From Thermoplasmata archaeon (GTDB taxonomy: Archaea; Thermoplasmatota; Thermoplasmata; Lutacidiplasmatales; UBA184): DNA of 34,707 bases. The DNA is taken from contig JASHSI010000050.1 in NCBI GenBank assembly GCA_030040915.1, positions 1 to 34,707 of the forward strand, read 5' to 3'. The number at the start of each line of letters is the position of its first letter. Positions within the stretch are counted from its first letter, which is position 1. The translations under genes were made by a program, and so were the position numbers. Positions 32,985-34,707 of this stretch are shown here, one piece after another. The notes beneath the pieces were generated by a model. That model was given only the letters and a program-made list of their open reading frames with translations. It did not search any database and was not told the DNA's origin.

Positions 32985-34707
32985 TCACTCCAGGGGCGGC
33001 CCCGGCGGGGCATCCCCCTCGGAAAGCACGGTCGAACTATCCAGATCGGCGCGGTCGAACGGTTCTCCCCCTTCCTCGGTCGGGGCCTCCTCCGATGGCG
33101 GCTCCCCGGAGGGGCCCCGGCCCGGGCGCCGGCGGAGCACCACCGCGAGCGCCGCGACCACGAAGGCGGCTCCGGCGGCCCCCCCTGCCAGGGTGACCAG
33201 GGAAGCCGATAGTCCCGACGGCGACGTGCTCGCGAAGACGAGCGCGATCGGGGCCGGGTCCGATCCGTTGACGACGATCTCCTCGCCGGTCGCGACGGAG
33301 TATCCGTTCGGACCGATCGCCCGGAGGGCGTAGGTGCCGTTCGGCTCCGGCACATCGAGGGTCGAGGAGCTCGAGTACGCCGTGAGGTTCACGATCGGCA
33401 CGCTCCCGTGCGGCCCGAGGCCGATGCTCCCGTTCGGGCCGGAGAGGACCACCGTCCACACCGCCCCCGAGGGAAGCCCCGATTCCTCGAACTCGATCTC
33501 GAAATCGAACGGCACGAAGTTGATGGCCACGGTAGCCGGCTCCCCGGCGACCGTGAGGCCCGATGGGCCCTCCGCCCGATAGCCGGCAGGCGGAACGACC
33601 ACGACCTCGTAGGTGCCGTTCGGTAGCTGGAGCGCGAGCTCGGTACCGTTCGATCGAGGGCCCGAGTCGCCGATCGGGGAGGATCCGCCGGACCCCCAGA
33701 TCGTCACCCCCCAGATCCAGCCATCCGGCAACCCACGTTCGGTGAACTGGACCGCGTAGGTGGGGACCACGACGATGGCCGAGTACCGGACGTCCGTGGT
33801 GACGTTCCGCCCGTCGAGGGTCGTCGTTCCCGATGAGCCGACCGAGAAGCCGGGCACGCTCCCTACCGTGTAGCGGTAGGTTCCGTTCGGCTCGTGGAGC
33901 ACCACGGCCGTCGAGTTCGTCACGTACGCGACGCCACCGAAGGTGACCGACCAGTTGGTGTGGGCCGGGAGGCCGGACTCCCGGAAGGTCACCGTGTACT
34001 GGACGAGGGTGAAATCCACCGCCACGAGGACGGAGGTGCCGTTCACCTGCACCACGCCGGTCCGGTTCACCCCGTAGTCCGGCGGCGGGGTCACGCCGTA
34101 GTCGAACGTACCGTTCGGCGAGATGAAGGAGGCGACGTTCGTGGTCGCCGATTGGCTCGTCGAGCGGAAGGTGACGGTCCAAAGGTTGCCCGACGGGAGA
34201 CCGTACGACTCGAACGTGACGTTGTACTGGACGAGCACGAACGTCACGAGGACGGTCGCGGGGCCCCCCGCCACGGTCACGAGGCCGGTCCACGTCGCCG
34301 AAAATCCCGGGACCGGGGTGATCGAGTAGTGGTAGGTGGCGCTCGGCTCGGAGAACGCGATCGATGGGACCGTGGCGCTCTCGGAGACCCCCGCGAGCTC
34401 CACCGTCCAGAAGGTGCCGCTCGGGAGCCCGGTCTCGTTGAAGTAGACCGGATAGTCCGCGCGGAAGTCGATGTCCACGACCGGGTCGTCGCTCGCGATG
34501 CGGAACGATCCTCCGGAGGAGGAGTAGCCGGAGATCGGGGGGACGGAGAAGGTGTACGTCCCATTCGGCTCGAACGCGGCGACGCTGGTGGTGTTCGACA
34601 GGAGGTCCGTCGCCTCGACCGAGACCCCCCAGGCCGCGCCGGCCGGGAGCCCGCTCTCGTCGAACGTGACGTACCACGGGCTCGAGACGTTCCCGACCAC
34701 GCTCACG
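32985..34707 (-). CDS. Surface protein with at least six GLPxGxxWxV modules and C-terminal TM anchor (5' end beyond window)
   Basis: repeats WYVTFDESGLPAGAAWGV, YPVYFNETGLPSGTFWTV, YNVTFESYGLPSGNLWTV, YTVTFRESGLPAHTNWSV, YAVQFTERGLPDGWIWGV, FEIEFEESGLPSGAVWTV; TM LVTLAGGAAGAAFVVAALAVVLRRR; ORF open to window end. Confidence 0.75.
   Translation of the reverse strand, partial: VSVVGNVSSPWYVTFDESGLPAGAAWGVSVEATDLLSNTTSVAAFEPNGTYTFSVPPISGYSSSGGSFRIASDDPVVDIDFRADYPVYFNETGLPSGTFWTVELAGVSESATVPSIAFSEPSATYHYSITPVPGFSATWTGLVTVAGGPATVLVTFVLVQYNVTFESYGLPSGNLWTVTFRSTSQSATTNVASFISPNGTFDYGVTPPPDYGVNRTGVVQVNGTSVLVAVDFTLVQYTVTFRESGLPAHTNWSVTFGGVAYVTNSTAVVLHEPNGTYRYTVGSVPGFSVGSSGTTTLDGRNVTTDVRYSAIVVVPTYAVQFTERGLPDGWIWGVTIWGSGGSSPIGDSGPRSNGTELALQLPNGTYEVVVVPPAGYRAEGPSGLTVAGEPATVAINFVPFDFEIEFEESGLPSGAVWTVVLSGPNGSIGLGPHGSVPIVNLTAYSSSSTLDVPEPNGTYALRAIGPNGYSVATGEEIVVNGSDPAPIALVFASTSPSGLSASLVTLAGGAAGAAFVVAALAVVLRRRPGRGPSGEPPSEEAPTEEGGEPFDRADLDSSTVLSEGDAPPGPPLE

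Noticed and set aside
30684-34707. DNA-level periodicity considered as a CRISPR or satellite repeat
   Set aside because: Repeats are diverged at nucleotide level and follow protein-module periods; no identical direct repeats with unique spacers

Overview
High-GC archaeal chromosomal window, most consistent with an uncultured Thermoplasmata-type euryarchaeote (inferred from gene content; no search was run). From left to right: L7Ae-S28e-L24e; a membrane-anchored Cas4-like nuclease split over two overlapping ORFs; a SAM methyltransferase; ndk; Sua5/YrdC; methionine aminopeptidase; an MFS exporter; a two-gene split MetE; malic enzyme; a GNAT; purC; radA; a molybdate/tungstate ABC operon with a ModE-like regulator; a nickel superoxide dismutase (sodN) divergent from a SodX-like S26 peptidase; hutH; an aspartate/sulfur amino-acid operon (cysteine synthase, CGS/OAHS-type PLP enzyme, homoserine dehydrogenase, aspartokinase) ending in an HTH-CBS regulator; a zinc-ribbon wHTH protein; MutY fused to an intact Nudix box; thioredoxin; purH; a Pop5-like RNase P subunit; ftsZ; and two convergent repeat-rich surface proteins. 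I see no CRISPR array, rRNA, convincing tRNA or transposon. The strongest candidates for something undescribed are: (1) the split membrane Cas4-like nuclease whose four Fe-S cysteines lie on two polypeptides; (2) a 20-bp operator-like motif (17/20 identical) shared by the amino-acid operon and the HTH-CBS gene; (3) a nested three-stem structured element at 25165-25224 with its own TATA-like box; (4) the archaeal sodN/sodX pair; (5) a MutY-Nudix fusion with Asp-to-Glu at the apparent catalytic position.
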